Assembly: GCF_049847105.1 (NCBI RefSeq) | Contig: NZ_JBNCNS010000001.1 | Coordinates: forward strand, 1 to 64,000 | Source: Gordonia sp049847105 | GTDB taxonomy: Bacteria; Actinomycetota; Actinomycetes; Mycobacteriales; Mycobacteriaceae | Reading direction: 5' to 3' | Length of the DNA: 64,000 nt | In this document: piece by piece, positions 25,899 to 35,260 of the stretch | How the letters are laid out: each line of letters begins with the position of its first letter | Numbering within the stretch: the stretch's first letter is position 1 | Notes under the pieces: generated by a model | What the model saw: the letters and a program-made list of their open reading frames with translations, nothing else | Told to the model about the DNA's origin: nothing | Databases searched by the model: none | Program-made: the position numbers and the translations under genes

Positions 25899-27980
25899 TC
25901 AGTCGTCGTTCATCGCTCCGGGCGCGGTCTTCTGCACCTGCATCAAGAACTCGATGTTGGTCTTCGACTTCTTGAGCTGACTGATGAGCAGATCGATCGC
26001 CTGCTGTGAATCGAGCCCGGACAGCACCCGGCGCAACTTGTGCACGATCGCGAATTCCTCGGGCGACAACAGCAATTCGTCCTTGCGGGTACCTGACGGA
26101 TTCACGTCGACCGCCGGGAACACCCGCCGCTCCGAGATCTTGCGATCGAGCTTGAGCTCGGCGTTGCCGGTGCCCTTGAACTCCTCGAAGATGACAGTGT
26201 CACCGGTCGAACCGGTCTCCACCATCGCCGTGGCGATGATGGTCAGCGAACCGCCGTTCTCGATGTTGCGCGCCGCGCCCAGGAAGCGCTTCGGCGGGTA
26301 GAGAGCGGTGGAATCGACACCACCGGACAGGATTCGACCCGAGGCAGGCGACGCGTTGTTGTACGCGCGACCCAGCCGGGTGATCGAGTCCAGGAGCACG
26401 ATGACGTCCCGGCCGTTCTCGACCAGGCGCTTTGCCCGCTCGATCGCCAGCTCGGCAACCGACGTGTGATCTGACGGCGGACGGTCGAAGGTCGAGGCGA
26501 TGACCTCACCGTTCACCGAACGCGTCATGTCGGTGACCTCTTCCGGACGCTCATCGACCAGGACGACCATCAGGTGACATTCCGGGTTGTTGATGGTGAT
26601 CGCATTCGCGATGTCCTGCAGGATCGTTGTCTTACCGGCCTTGGGCGGCGACACGATCAGTGCGCGCTGGCCCTTGCCGATCGGCATGATCAGGTCGATC
26701 ACGCGGGTGTCGAGCCGTTCCGGGGTCGTCTCCAGGCGAAGCCGCTGATTCGGGTAGAGCGGGGTCAGCTTGCCGAACTCGGGGCGCTTCTTGGCGGTCT
26801 CGATGTCGGTTCCGTTGACCGTGTCGAGCCGGACCAACGGGTTGAACTTCTGGCGCTGGTTGGCCTGCTCACCCTCGCGGGCCACCTTGACGGCACCGGT
26901 GATCGCGTCACCGCGGCGCAACCCGTTCTTGCGCACCATGTTCATCGACACGTACACGTCGTTCGGTCCCGCCAGATACCCGGAGGTCCGGACGAATGCG
27001 TAATTGTCGAGGACGTCGAGGATGCCGGCCACGGGCTGCAACACGTCGTCGTCGGAGACCTGGGGTTCACCCGAGCCCGACGAGTCGCGGTCACGTCCAC
27101 GGCGGCGTTCGCGGAAGCGACGACCTCGCCGGCCGCGACCGCTGCCGTCGTCGTCATCGTCGCGGTTGTTCTGGCGACCGTCGCGGTTCTGGCCGCCACC
27201 CTGGTTCTGGTTGTTGCCCTGGTTGTTCTGGCCACCATCGCGATTCTGGTTGTCGCGATTCTGGTTGTCGCGGTTCTGGTTGTCGCGGTTCTGACCACCG
27301 TCGCGGCCCTGCCCACCGTCGCGGTTCTGGTTGCGATTGCGGTTCTGGTTGCGATTGCGCTGGTCGCCGCCGCCGGTGGAGTCGCCCTGCCGGTCGTTGC
27401 CGACCGTCTTCGCGTCGGCCGTGTTGCTGTCGGCGGTCTTGGTGTTGCTGTCGGCGGCTTTTGTGTTGCTGTCGGCAGTCTTGGCGCCGACGTCAGATGC
27501 CGCCGAGGCGGCACCGTTGGTGGCCTCCACCTGTTCGTTCTCCGACGACTCGGCGCGCGAACGCCGCCGTGTGCGGGTCGGCGGCTCCGCATCCTTCGCG
27601 GAGTCGTTCTTCGGCGCATCTTTCTTCGGCGCATCATTCTTCGGGGCATCATTCTTCGGGGCATCATTCTTCGGGGCGCCGTCACCGGAGGCACCGTCCG
27701 ACAGAGCCATCTGGCCGTCGGCGCTCTTGGCGGCCGGGGCCGAGCCCGCCTGGCGTTCCTTGATCGCGGCGATCAGGTCGCCCTTACGCATTCCCGACGT
27801 CCCCTTGATTCCCAGCTCACCCGCTAGTGCGCGGAGCTCGGTCAGCACCATCGCGGAGAGCCCGGTGCGGGCGCGGGTCGTGGAGCCACTCGCCGATCGC
27901 GCCGACGACTGGGCGCCGGAGGCCGGGGCTTCCGTGCTCGACGTTGGGGTCGGTTCAGTGATCAGGTCCGTATCCGTCAC
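25899..27980 (-). CDS. rho: Transcription termination factor Rho with long disordered N-terminal insertion
   Basis: A 693-residue hexameric RNA helicase. The GTG at 27980 has AAGGA upstream at good spacing. It has an N-terminal Rho_N helical segment (about 43-75, MVLTELRALAGELGIKG). About 220 residues of low complexity follow: repeats DAPKN (5-residue), ADSNTKA-type heptads, then Asn/Arg/Gln/Gly-rich RDNQN repeats and Arg-rich RGRRGRRFRERRRGRDR. The RNA-binding cold-shock domain starts near GILDVLDNYAFVRTSGYL, and the ATPase core carries Walker A SPPKAGKTTIL and Walker B VIVLLDSITRLGRAYN. Such insertions occur in other high-GC actinobacteria and can drive RNA binding or condensation. Confidence 0.97.
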   Translation of the reverse strand: MTDTDLITEPTPTSSTEAPASGAQSSARSASGSTTRARTGLSAMVLTELRALAGELGIKGTSGMRKGDLIAAIKERQAGSAPAAKSADGQMALSDGASGDGAPKNDAPKNDAPKNDAPKKDAPKNDSAKDAEPPTRTRRRSRAESSENEQVEATNGAASAASDVGAKTADSNTKAADSNTKTADSNTADAKTVGNDRQGDSTGGGDQRNRNQNRNRNQNRDGGQGRDGGQNRDNQNRDNQNRDNQNRDGGQNNQGNNQNQGGGQNRDGRQNNRDDDDDGSGRGRRGRRFRERRRGRDRDSSGSGEPQVSDDDVLQPVAGILDVLDNYAFVRTSGYLAGPNDVYVSMNMVRKNGLRRGDAITGAVKVAREGEQANQRQKFNPLVRLDTVNGTDIETAKKRPEFGKLTPLYPNQRLRLETTPERLDTRVIDLIMPIGKGQRALIVSPPKAGKTTILQDIANAITINNPECHLMVVLVDERPEEVTDMTRSVNGEVIASTFDRPPSDHTSVAELAIERAKRLVENGRDVIVLLDSITRLGRAYNNASPASGRILSGGVDSTALYPPKRFLGAARNIENGGSLTIIATAMVETGSTGDTVIFEEFKGTGNAELKLDRKISERRVFPAVDVNPSGTRKDELLLSPEEFAIVHKLRRVLSGLDSQQAIDLLISQLKKSKTNIEFLMQVQKTAPGAMNDD
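27180..27310. repeat. 15-bp coding repeats for RDNQN in rho
   Basis: Units close to TTCTGGTTGTCGCGG (plus strand) recur in tandem near 27240-27300, and related pieces extend to both sides. On the minus strand they encode RDNQN and related Asn/Gln/Gly pentapeptides. The repeat number is likely to vary between strains, and short reads can collapse such stretches. Confidence 0.75.
27423..27485. repeat. Three 21-bp repeats with core GTTGCTGTCGGC inside rho
   Basis: The 12-bp core occurs exactly at 27423-27434, 27444-27455 and 27465-27476, each 21 bases apart. On the minus strand the unit encodes ADSNTK plus Ala or Thr heptads in the disordered N-terminal part of Rho. The same core and period form the arrays at 52931-53056 and 54062-54253. 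Confidence 0.9.
27600..27680. repeat. 15-bp coding repeats for DAPKN in rho
   Basis: About five tandem copies near TTCTTCGGGGCATCA (plus strand) encode (DAPKN/K)n on the minus strand. The copies differ by single bases (gg/gc, att/ttt). This is a simple in-frame expansion in the Rho insertion. Confidence 0.8.
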
Positions 27981-28336
27981 GGATATCCTTTCGTTCCCCC
28001 GCAGACCGAAGCTGCGAAAGGGGTCATTGCCACCCCGCCTCACTTCAGGCGGGACTTCGTCCTCATCGGAGCGTGTCCGCTCGGGATTCTCCTCCGTGGA
28101 CGGTCAGAAGAAATATGGTCTGCTGCGTGTGTCCGCTGGTGCTGCTCGACAACTCCTGACAGGAAATCGTGCGACCGGAACCGACCGGAGGGCAAGATAG
28201 AGATCGGGAGAGAAGCACGGCAAGACATATCTGCGCGGCTAGACCAGTATATGGTATCTCGTTCGCATGATAGGGGCAACACGCCCTTCCCGCCATTCCG
28301 TGTGCGAACCGACGAGAGCCACCACCGTCACACGGA
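27981..28336 (-). promoter_or_regulatory. rho leader and promoter region
   Basis: No gene is supported in these 356 bases. On the minus strand TATACT (28251-28246, within CCATATACTGG) is a good -10 element, leaving a 5' untranslated region of about 260 nt. The leader contains a hairpin, CCCGCCT/AGGCGGG (28034-28053), about 55 bases before the start codon. Long leaders that allow Rho to limit its own expression are known in other bacteria. Confidence 0.5.
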
Positions 28337-29368
28337 TCAGGAACGCCCGTGGGTGACCTCGACGCCACCGGCGATCGCGACGCTCGACGGCACGAAGCCC
28401 AATCCGATCGCGACATCGCGATCCTCCGCCGGTACCGGCCCGACACCGAGTACGAGGACGGTGGGCCCGGCACCGGAGACCGTCGCCGCGTGACCGCGTT
28501 TACGCAGGGCAGCCACCAATTCCGCGGTCGGCGGCATGGCTTCGGCACGGTAGCCCTGGTGGAGCCGGTCCTCGGTTGCCGCGCACAGGGCCGCGGGATC
28601 GTCGGTCAATGCGACCACGGCGAGTGCCGAGCGGCTGACATTGAAGACCGCGTCCCGGCGTGGCACCGCATCGGGCAGCAGACCGCGCGTGTACGACGTC
28701 GACGACTCGGTGGCCGGGACGAAGACCGTCGCGGTGATGTCGGGATGCACGGCCAGACGCCGCCCAAGGTAGCGGACGCGGGCCGCGTCGGTCGCCGCCA
28801 CTCCCCCGACCCGGTCCGACTCCATCCAGGTCACCACCGCCGACCCGAGCACGCTCGCTGCCGCATTGTCGGGATGGCCCTCGAACTCCGAGGACAATTG
28901 GACGAGTTCGGCAACGTCGAAAGTGTCACGGATACCGGCCTCGACGAGCAGCCCCGATGCCGCGGCCAGGCCGGACACTGCCGCCGCGGCGGACGAACCG
29001 AGTCCACGGGAATGCGGTATCGCATTGACGCATCGCAACTTCAGGCCCGCGGCGGTCACGCCGGCAACCGCGAGTCCCCGCGAGATCGCACGGGCCACCA
29101 GATGATTCTCGTCGCGGGGGACGTCCTCGGCCCCCTCGCCACTGACCTCCACCTCGACACCCGCAGACGTGGTCTCCACGATCAGTTCGTCGTAGATCCC
29201 GAGGGCGATACCCAGGCAGTCGAAACCGGGTCCGAGGTTGGCGCTGGACGCCGGAACCCGGACTCGAGCCGAAATACCCTCCGGCAGCATCACCTTCGCA
29301 TCTCCCACCAATGCGTCGTCGGTCATCGCGGTGGCCACACCCGTCGATTCAGCGGACGCCGAGAGCAT
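28337..29368 (-). CDS. thrB: Homoserine kinase
   Basis: A GHMP-family kinase that phosphorylates homoserine for threonine synthesis. The 343-residue frame has VRVPASSANLGPGFDCLGIA at the N-terminal strand, the ATP loop in IPHSRGLGSSAAAAVSGL and the C-terminal GHAATVSGAGPTVLVL. The ATG at 29368 overlaps the end of thrC by 20 bases. An alternative ATG at 29326 would avoid the overlap but has no better ribosome-binding site. It is the last gene of the argS-lysA-hom-thrC-thrB run. Confidence 0.95.
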   Translation of the reverse strand: MLSASAESTGVATAMTDDALVGDAKVMLPEGISARVRVPASSANLGPGFDCLGIALGIYDELIVETTSAGVEVEVSGEGAEDVPRDENHLVARAISRGLAVAGVTAAGLKLRCVNAIPHSRGLGSSAAAAVSGLAAASGLLVEAGIRDTFDVAELVQLSSEFEGHPDNAAASVLGSAVVTWMESDRVGGVAATDAARVRYLGRRLAVHPDITATVFVPATESSTSYTRGLLPDAVPRRDAVFNVSRSALAVVALTDDPAALCAATEDRLHQGYRAEAMPPTAELVAALRKRGHAATVSGAGPTVLVLGVGPVPAEDRDVAIGLGFVPSSVAIAGGVEVTHGRS

Positions 29369-30428
29369 CCGCCACCGCGACCGGATCCACCGGAATCGCC
29401 TCGACCTCGGGCATTCCGGACAGTGCGGTGTCCGGATCCTTCAGACCGTTACCGGTCACCGTACACACGACAGTCGAGCCGGCGGCGATCCACCCGTCTG
29501 CCCGGGCCGCGAGCAGACCGGCGACGCTGGCCGCCGATGCCGGTTCGACGAAGACACCTTCCCGACCGGCGATGAGCCGATATGCTTCGAGCAGTTTCTC
29601 GTCGGTGGCTGCCCGGAACTGACCGTCGGACTCCTCTTTCGCCGCGACGGCCTGATTCCAGCTCGCCGGGGAGCCGATACGGATCGCGGTGGCGATGGTC
29701 TCCGGGTCCTTCACCGGCGCTCCGTTGACGAGGGGCGCGGCACCCGCCGCCTGGACGCCGAGCATCCGCGGTACCGACGAACTGATCCCGTCCCGGTGGT
29801 ACTCGGTGTAGCCCTTCCAGTACGCGGTGATGTTCCCGGCGTTCCCCACCGGCAGAGCATGCACATCGGGCGCCCGGCCGAGGACGTCGACGATCTCGAA
29901 CGCGGCGGTCTTCTGACCCTCGATCCGCGACGGGTTCACCGAGTTCACCAGCTCGATCTCGGTGAACTCCGCGGTTGCCTTCCGCGCGAGTTCCAGGCAG
30001 TCGTCGAAATTACCCTGCACCTGGATGATCTTGGCGCCGTGCATGACCGCCTGGGCCAGCTTGCCCATCGCGATCTTCCCCTCGGGGATCAGGACCGCGC
30101 AGGTGATCCCTGCCCGGGTCGCATACGCGGCAGCCGACGCCGAGGTGTTCCCGGTCGACGCGCACAGCACCGCGGTCTTGCCGTTGTTGACAGCGGTGCT
30201 GACCGCCATCGTCATGCCCCGGTCCTTGAACGAACCCGTCGGGTTGAGGCCCTCGACCTTGAGATAGACCTCGCAGCCGGTGACCTCCGAGAGGTGCGGC
30301 GCGGCGATCAGCGGCGTGCCACCCTCGAGGAGGGTGACGACCTGCCAGTCGTCGCCGACAGGCAGGCGATCGCGATACGCCTCGATCAATCCGGGCCAGC
30401 GCTGATGCACCGGGGTTGCGTTAGTCAT
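29349..30428 (-). CDS. thrC: Threonine synthase
   Basis: A 359-residue PLP enzyme that converts O-phosphohomoserine to threonine. The PLP Lys is in NPTGSFKDRGMTMAVS. The phosphate-binding Gly-rich loop is LPVGNAGNITAYW, and ASTGNTSASAAAYA is also conserved. The length and features match the short actinobacterial (mycobacterial-type) enzyme. It overlaps hom by 8 bases and thrB by 20. Confidence 0.97.
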   Translation of the reverse strand: MTNATPVHQRWPGLIEAYRDRLPVGDDWQVVTLLEGGTPLIAAPHLSEVTGCEVYLKVEGLNPTGSFKDRGMTMAVSTAVNNGKTAVLCASTGNTSASAAAYATRAGITCAVLIPEGKIAMGKLAQAVMHGAKIIQVQGNFDDCLELARKATAEFTEIELVNSVNPSRIEGQKTAAFEIVDVLGRAPDVHALPVGNAGNITAYWKGYTEYHRDGISSSVPRMLGVQAAGAAPLVNGAPVKDPETIATAIRIGSPASWNQAVAAKEESDGQFRAATDEKLLEAYRLIAGREGVFVEPASAASVAGLLAARADGWIAAGSTVVCTVTGNGLKDPDTALSGMPEVEAIPVDPVAVADALGVR

Positions 30429-31755
30429 CGGTTCCTTCCAATCGCAGGACGCTCGACACCTTGATCACGGCATCCATGTCTTCCAGTGCCGCAACGCATT
30501 CCGATTGCGCGCGGTCGGGCGCGCGGTGGGTCACCACGATGAGCCGGGCGTCCTCGCCCGCGCCCTCCTGGCGCACCGCGGCGATGCTGACCGCGCGCTT
30601 GGTGAACTCGCCGGCGACCTGGGCGAGCACGCCCGGACGGTCGGCGACCTTCATCGAGATGTAGTAGCGGGTCGGCACGTCGTCGATCGGCGCGACCGGC
30701 AGCGACGCGTATGTCGACTCCAACGGGCCGCGTCCCCCGTGCACCTTGTTCCGCGCCGCCATCACCATGTCCCCCAACACCGCCGACGCCGTGGGTGATC
30801 CACCGGCGCCCTGCCCGTAGAACATCAACCGCCCGGCGTTCTCCGCTTCGACCACCACCGCATTGAAGGCGCCGTTCACCGTCGCCAACGGATGGCTCAG
30901 CGGGATCAGCGCCGGGTAGACACGCGCCGACACCCTCTGGCGCCCGTCGGCATCGTGCACCCGCTCACAGATGGACAACAACTTGACGGTGCAGTCGAAC
31001 TTCTTGGCGGCCACCAGGTCGGCGGCGGTGACCGTGGAGATCCCCTCCCGGAAGACGTCCGCCGCGGTCACCCGGGTGTGGAATGCGATCGACGCGAGGA
31101 TGGCGGCCTTGGCGGCGGCGTCATATCCCTCCACGTCGGCCGTCGGGTCTGCTTCCGCGTAACCCAGTCGCCCTGCCTCGGCCAGAGTGTCGGCGTAGGC
31201 GGCGCCGGTCTCGTCCATCGCCGAGAGGATGAAGTTGGTGGTGCCGTTGACGATTCCGGCCACCCGCTCCACGGTGTCGCCGGCGAGCGACTGCATCAGC
31301 GGCCGGACCACCGGGATGGCACCGGCAACAGCGGCCTCGAAGTAGAGATCGACCTTGGCCTCGGCGGCTGCGGTGGCGAGCTCACCGGTGTACTCGGCGA
31401 GCAACGCCTTGTTCGCGGTGACCACCGACTTACCACTCTCGAGCGCCGCGCGGATCAGCTCGCGCGCGGGATCGATGCCGCCCATCAGTTCCACCACGAT
31501 GTCGACGTCGGCGCGGGCCACGAGCGCGGCCGGATCGTCGGTGAGCAACTCCTGGCTGATCTTGCGCGGCCGGGTGAGGTCACGGACCGCGACGCCCCGC
31601 AATTCGACGGGCGCACCGACACGGGCCCGGAGGTCGGCGGCATTCTCCGCGAGGATCCGCACCACCTCGGCGCCGACATTTCCCATGCCGAGCACAGCCA
31701 CGCCGATGGCGCGGGCACCGGTGACGGATGTCGGGTCGCTCGGGGTCTGGTTCAT
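30421..31755 (-). CDS. hom: Homoserine dehydrogenase
   Basis: A 444-residue NAD(P)-dependent enzyme that reduces aspartate semialdehyde to homoserine. It has an N-terminal Rossmann motif (VAVLGMGNVGAEVVRIL), KSVVTANKALLAEY, the catalytic region with GTTNFILSAM and GYAEADPTADVEGYDAAAK, and a C-terminal ACT domain (about 360-435, YYISMKVADRPGVLAQVAGE) expected to mediate threonine feedback. Its ATG overlaps the lysA stop by 4 bases. Confidence 0.97.
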   Translation of the reverse strand: MNQTPSDPTSVTGARAIGVAVLGMGNVGAEVVRILAENAADLRARVGAPVELRGVAVRDLTRPRKISQELLTDDPAALVARADVDIVVELMGGIDPARELIRAALESGKSVVTANKALLAEYTGELATAAAEAKVDLYFEAAVAGAIPVVRPLMQSLAGDTVERVAGIVNGTTNFILSAMDETGAAYADTLAEAGRLGYAEADPTADVEGYDAAAKAAILASIAFHTRVTAADVFREGISTVTAADLVAAKKFDCTVKLLSICERVHDADGRQRVSARVYPALIPLSHPLATVNGAFNAVVVEAENAGRLMFYGQGAGGSPTASAVLGDMVMAARNKVHGGRGPLESTYASLPVAPIDDVPTRYYISMKVADRPGVLAQVAGEFTKRAVSIAAVRQEGAGEDARLIVVTHRAPDRAQSECVAALEDMDAVIKVSSVLRLEGTDD

Positions 31756-33173
31756 TCGGAAACCTCCAGGCTCAAGATGTCGTCGATCGTCTCGCGTCGC
31801 AGCATCAGTCGTGCGGACGAATCCTGCACCGTCACCACCGCCGGCCGCATGGCCATGTTGTATCGACTCGACATCGAATAGCAGTACGCGCCGGTGGCCG
31901 CGACCGCGACCAGGTCGCCGGGCGCCAGATCTTCGGGCAGCCAGCAGTCCTTGATCACGATGTCGCCGCTCTCGCAGTGCTTCCCGACCACTCGGCTGAC
32001 CACTGCGGGCGCCTCGGACACGCGTGAGACCAGCCGAATGTCGTACTCGGCCTGATACAGCACGGTCCGGATGTTGTCGCTCATGCCACCATCGACAGAC
32101 ACGTACCGCCGGGACAGGTTCTTGCCGATCGTCACGTCTTTCACGGTGCCCACCCGGTACAGGGTGACCGTGCCGGGGCCGGCGATCGCGCGGCCGGGCT
32201 CCACCGCCAGGGTCGGCATCGGGAGCCCGACGGCCGCGGACTCGTGGCGGAGGATCTCCGCCAGCCGCTCGGCGACATCGCCGATGGGCAGCGGGTCGTC
32301 TTCGGGCAGGTACGAGATGCCCAGTCCGCCACCGAGGTCCACGATGGAGAGCTGGGCGGTCTTGTCGACGCCGAATTCGGCCACCACATCCTTGAGCAGA
32401 CCGAGGACACGATGTGCGGCGAGCTCGAACCCGTCCATGTCGAAGATCTGGGAACCGATGTGGCTGTGCAGACCGACCAGTCGCAGGTTGTCGGTCGCGA
32501 ACACCCGGCGGACCGCATCCATTGCGACGCCGCCGGCGAGCGCGAATCCGAACTTCTGGTCCTCGTGGGCGGTCGAGATGAACTCGTGGGTGTGCGCCTC
32601 GACGCCCACGGTGACGCGAACGAGAACATCGGCGACCAGACCTCGTTCACCGGCCAGCCGGTCGAGACGCTCGATCTCGACCATCGAGTCGAGCACGATG
32701 TGACCCACGCCGGCATCGAGCGCCATTGCCAATTCGTCGACACTCTTGTTGTTGCCGTGCAACGCGATCCGCTCCGGCGGGAAACCCGCGCGCAGCGCGA
32801 CGGTCAGTTCGCCCCCCGAGCACACGTCGAGGGACAGACCCTCCTGGTCGACCCAGCGCGCGATCTCGGAACTCAGAAAGGCCTTCGACGCATAGTGCAC
32901 GCGACCATAGGGCCCGAATGCCGCGACCATGTCGGCACATCGCGATCGGAAATCCGCCTCGTCCATCACGAACAGCGGGGTCCCATAGGTCTCGGCGAGT
33001 TCCTCCACACCGACCCCGGCGAGGTGGACCTCGCCCGAGGAATCTCGAACGGCGTTGCGGGGCCATACGTTTGCCGGGATCGCAGCGAGCTGGACCGGAT
33101 CGTTCGGCCGCTCCGCGAGGTGCGGGGCAGCGAGCAGTTCGGCGTGCCGGGGTCCGGCCGGGTGCGCGTTCAC
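31752..33173 (-). CDS. lysA: Diaminopimelate decarboxylase
   Basis: A 473-residue fold-type III PLP enzyme that makes lysine from meso-diaminopimelate. The PLP Lys is in YASKAFLSSEIARW. HGNNKSVDEL, GLHSHIGSQIFD, VDLGGGLGISY and EPGRAIAGPG are conserved, and the substrate-side Cys is in GKHCESGD. The GTG at 33173 overlaps the argS stop (GTGA), which decides the start over longer frames inside argS. Confidence 0.97.
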   Translation of the reverse strand: MNAHPAGPRHAELLAAPHLAERPNDPVQLAAIPANVWPRNAVRDSSGEVHLAGVGVEELAETYGTPLFVMDEADFRSRCADMVAAFGPYGRVHYASKAFLSSEIARWVDQEGLSLDVCSGGELTVALRAGFPPERIALHGNNKSVDELAMALDAGVGHIVLDSMVEIERLDRLAGERGLVADVLVRVTVGVEAHTHEFISTAHEDQKFGFALAGGVAMDAVRRVFATDNLRLVGLHSHIGSQIFDMDGFELAAHRVLGLLKDVVAEFGVDKTAQLSIVDLGGGLGISYLPEDDPLPIGDVAERLAEILRHESAAVGLPMPTLAVEPGRAIAGPGTVTLYRVGTVKDVTIGKNLSRRYVSVDGGMSDNIRTVLYQAEYDIRLVSRVSEAPAVVSRVVGKHCESGDIVIKDCWLPEDLAPGDLVAVAATGAYCYSMSSRYNMAMRPAVVTVQDSSARLMLRRETIDDILSLEVSE

Positions 33174-34822
33174 ATCCGCTCCGGTGCGCTCACGCCGACC
33201 AGCTCGAGGCCGTTCGCCAGGACCTGCCGGGTCGCCCCACACAGCGCGAGACGCGCCGCATGGATGTCACCGGCGGGTTCGTCACCCTGCGGAAGGATTC
33301 GGCAGCGTGCGTAGAAGCGGTGGTAGGCGCCGGCCAGCGTCTCCAGATATCGGCAGATCCGATGCGGCTCGCGGAGTTCGGCGGCCGTGGCCACCACCTC
33401 GTCGAAATCCCCGATGGTACGGATGAGTTCACCCTCGGCCGGATCGTCGAGGAGATCGAGATGATCCTGCGACGGCTCGAGGCGGAGCTCGGCGGCGTTG
33501 CGCGACAGCGCCGACAGCCGCGCGTGCGCGTACTGCACGTAGTAGACCGGATTGTCGTTCGACTGCCTGCGCAACAGGTCGAGGTCGATGTCGATGTTCA
33601 CGTCGACCGACGACCTGATCAGGGCGTACCGGGCGGCATCCACCCCGACGGCGTCGACGAGGTCGTCGAGGGTGATCACGGTGCCCGCCCGCTTGCTCAT
33701 CCGGACCGGCACGCCCTCGCGGACGAGGTTGACCATCTGGCCGATCAGCACCTCGACGGTCTGCGGGTCATCGCCGAGCGCGGCGGCCGATGCCTTCAAC
33801 CGGGTGATGTAGCCGTGGTGATCGGCACCCAGCATGTAGATGCAGAGGTTGAACCCGCGGTTGCGCTTGTCGCGGTAGTAGGCGATGTCGCCGGCGATGT
33901 AGGCGGCGTTACCGTCGCTCTTGATCACGACGCGATCTTTGTCGTCGCCGAAGTTCGTCGTCCGTAGCCACCAGGCGCCGTCGTTCTCGTAGAGGTTGCC
34001 GTTGGCCTTGAGTTCGGCGATGCATTCGTCGACAAGACCCGAGGTGAACATCTTGTTCTCGTGCGTGAAGACGTCGAAGTCGGTGCCGAACTCGTGCAGG
34101 CTTTCCTTGATGTGATCGAACATCAGGTCCACCCCGACCGCGCGGAAGGTCTCCAGAGTTTCGTCGTCGGGCCGGTCGAGCACGTCGGGCACCTTTGCCA
34201 CGACCTGCGCCGCGATCTCGCCGATGTAGTCGCCGGCGTAGCCGTCCTCGGGGGTCGGTTCGCCGGTGGCCGCGGCCCTCAGTGACTGCGCGAATCGGTC
34301 GATCTGCGTGCCGTGGTCGTTGAAGTAGTACTCGCGGGTCACCGCAGCACCGCGCGCGGCGAGTACCCGACCGAGGGCGTCACCGACGGCGGCCCAGCGC
34401 GTACCGCCGAGGTGAATCGGCCCGGTCGGATTCGCCGAGACGAACTCGAGGTTGATCGTGCGATCATCGAGCTCGGCGCCACGGCCGTAGTCGGCGGCAG
34501 CCGCCAGCACGGTCGCGACCACCGAGTTCTGCGCGGCGGCCGCCAGCCAGACGTTGACGAAGCCCGGACCCGCTACCTCGGCCTTCGCGATGCCGTCGGT
34601 GGCCGTGAAGGCATCGGCCAGCCAGCCGGCCAGCTCACGTGGGGCGACGCCCAGCTTCTTGCCGAGCTGGAGCGCGATGTTCGTGGCGTAATCGCCATGA
34701 TCCGCGTGCCGGGGACGCTCGACGACAACGGTGTCGGGCACGATCGTGTCGTCGAGCCCGTGGTCACGGACAACGGTCAGCGTCGCGGCGGCGAGCAGCG
34801 CGGCGAGGTCGGCAGGAGTCAC
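33170..34822 (-). CDS. argS: Arginyl-tRNA synthetase
   Basis: A 550-residue class I synthetase. The HIGH-equivalent lies in NPTGPIHLGGTRWAAVGDAL and the KMSKS-equivalent in VRMSKRAGTVITLDDLV. A C-terminal DALR anticodon-binding domain ends at SAPERM. It is the first gene of a run in which each junction overlaps (argS/lysA 4 bases, lysA/hom 4, hom/thrC 8, thrC/thrB 20), implying coordinated translation. Confidence 0.98.
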   Translation of the reverse strand: MTPADLAALLAAATLTVVRDHGLDDTIVPDTVVVERPRHADHGDYATNIALQLGKKLGVAPRELAGWLADAFTATDGIAKAEVAGPGFVNVWLAAAAQNSVVATVLAAAADYGRGAELDDRTINLEFVSANPTGPIHLGGTRWAAVGDALGRVLAARGAAVTREYYFNDHGTQIDRFAQSLRAAATGEPTPEDGYAGDYIGEIAAQVVAKVPDVLDRPDDETLETFRAVGVDLMFDHIKESLHEFGTDFDVFTHENKMFTSGLVDECIAELKANGNLYENDGAWWLRTTNFGDDKDRVVIKSDGNAAYIAGDIAYYRDKRNRGFNLCIYMLGADHHGYITRLKASAAALGDDPQTVEVLIGQMVNLVREGVPVRMSKRAGTVITLDDLVDAVGVDAARYALIRSSVDVNIDIDLDLLRRQSNDNPVYYVQYAHARLSALSRNAAELRLEPSQDHLDLLDDPAEGELIRTIGDFDEVVATAAELREPHRICRYLETLAGAYHRFYARCRILPQGDEPAGDIHAARLALCGATRQVLANGLELVGVSAPERM

Positions 34823-34836
34823 GGCTCACCATCCTA

Positions 34837-35260
34837 TTGGCCCGAGCCCAACAGGGGATAATCGCCTACGCCGGCCGTCACCTGGCGAGCGACCCCACCG
34901 GCTCCCCACGCACATTGCTCACCGCCCTCGGGGTGGTCGCGGCGTTGCTGATCGGGATGGCGCTGGGACTGCTGATCGCCGCGATACTGCACAGCGACGA
35001 CGTGCGGGCCGAGGAGACGCCGTCGGCGGACTCCGCGGCGGTCGGCTTTGCGCAGGACATGGTCCGACATCCTCACCACGCAGAGCAACGAGATCGGGCA
35101 GATGCCGTTGTGGCTGACCCGATGGGGCCACCCACCGATCAACCCGAATCCGCTGATGGGGTGGGTGGGCACTGAGATGGCCGCAGGCACCCCGGCGCCG
35201 TCGACCTCTGCCGGAACGTGGCGCCGCGCCGCTGCCGACGAACTGACGGTCTCCACCGTC
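34837..35260 (+). pseudogene. Remnant of a DUF305 protein
   Basis: The plus strand encodes an N-terminal membrane anchor (ALGVVAALLIGMALGLLIAA), then SAAVGFAQDM. In a different frame it gives DILTTQSNEIGQMPLWLTRW, which are the flanks of the conserved DUF305 metal-binding core (FAQDM-[HH...]-DI...Q..EI..M..WL). The His-His segment between them, about 40 residues, is missing and the frame shifts at the joint near 35062. The C-terminal half runs out of homology and collides with the next gene on the other strand. This is an internally deleted, dead gene. Confidence 0.65.
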
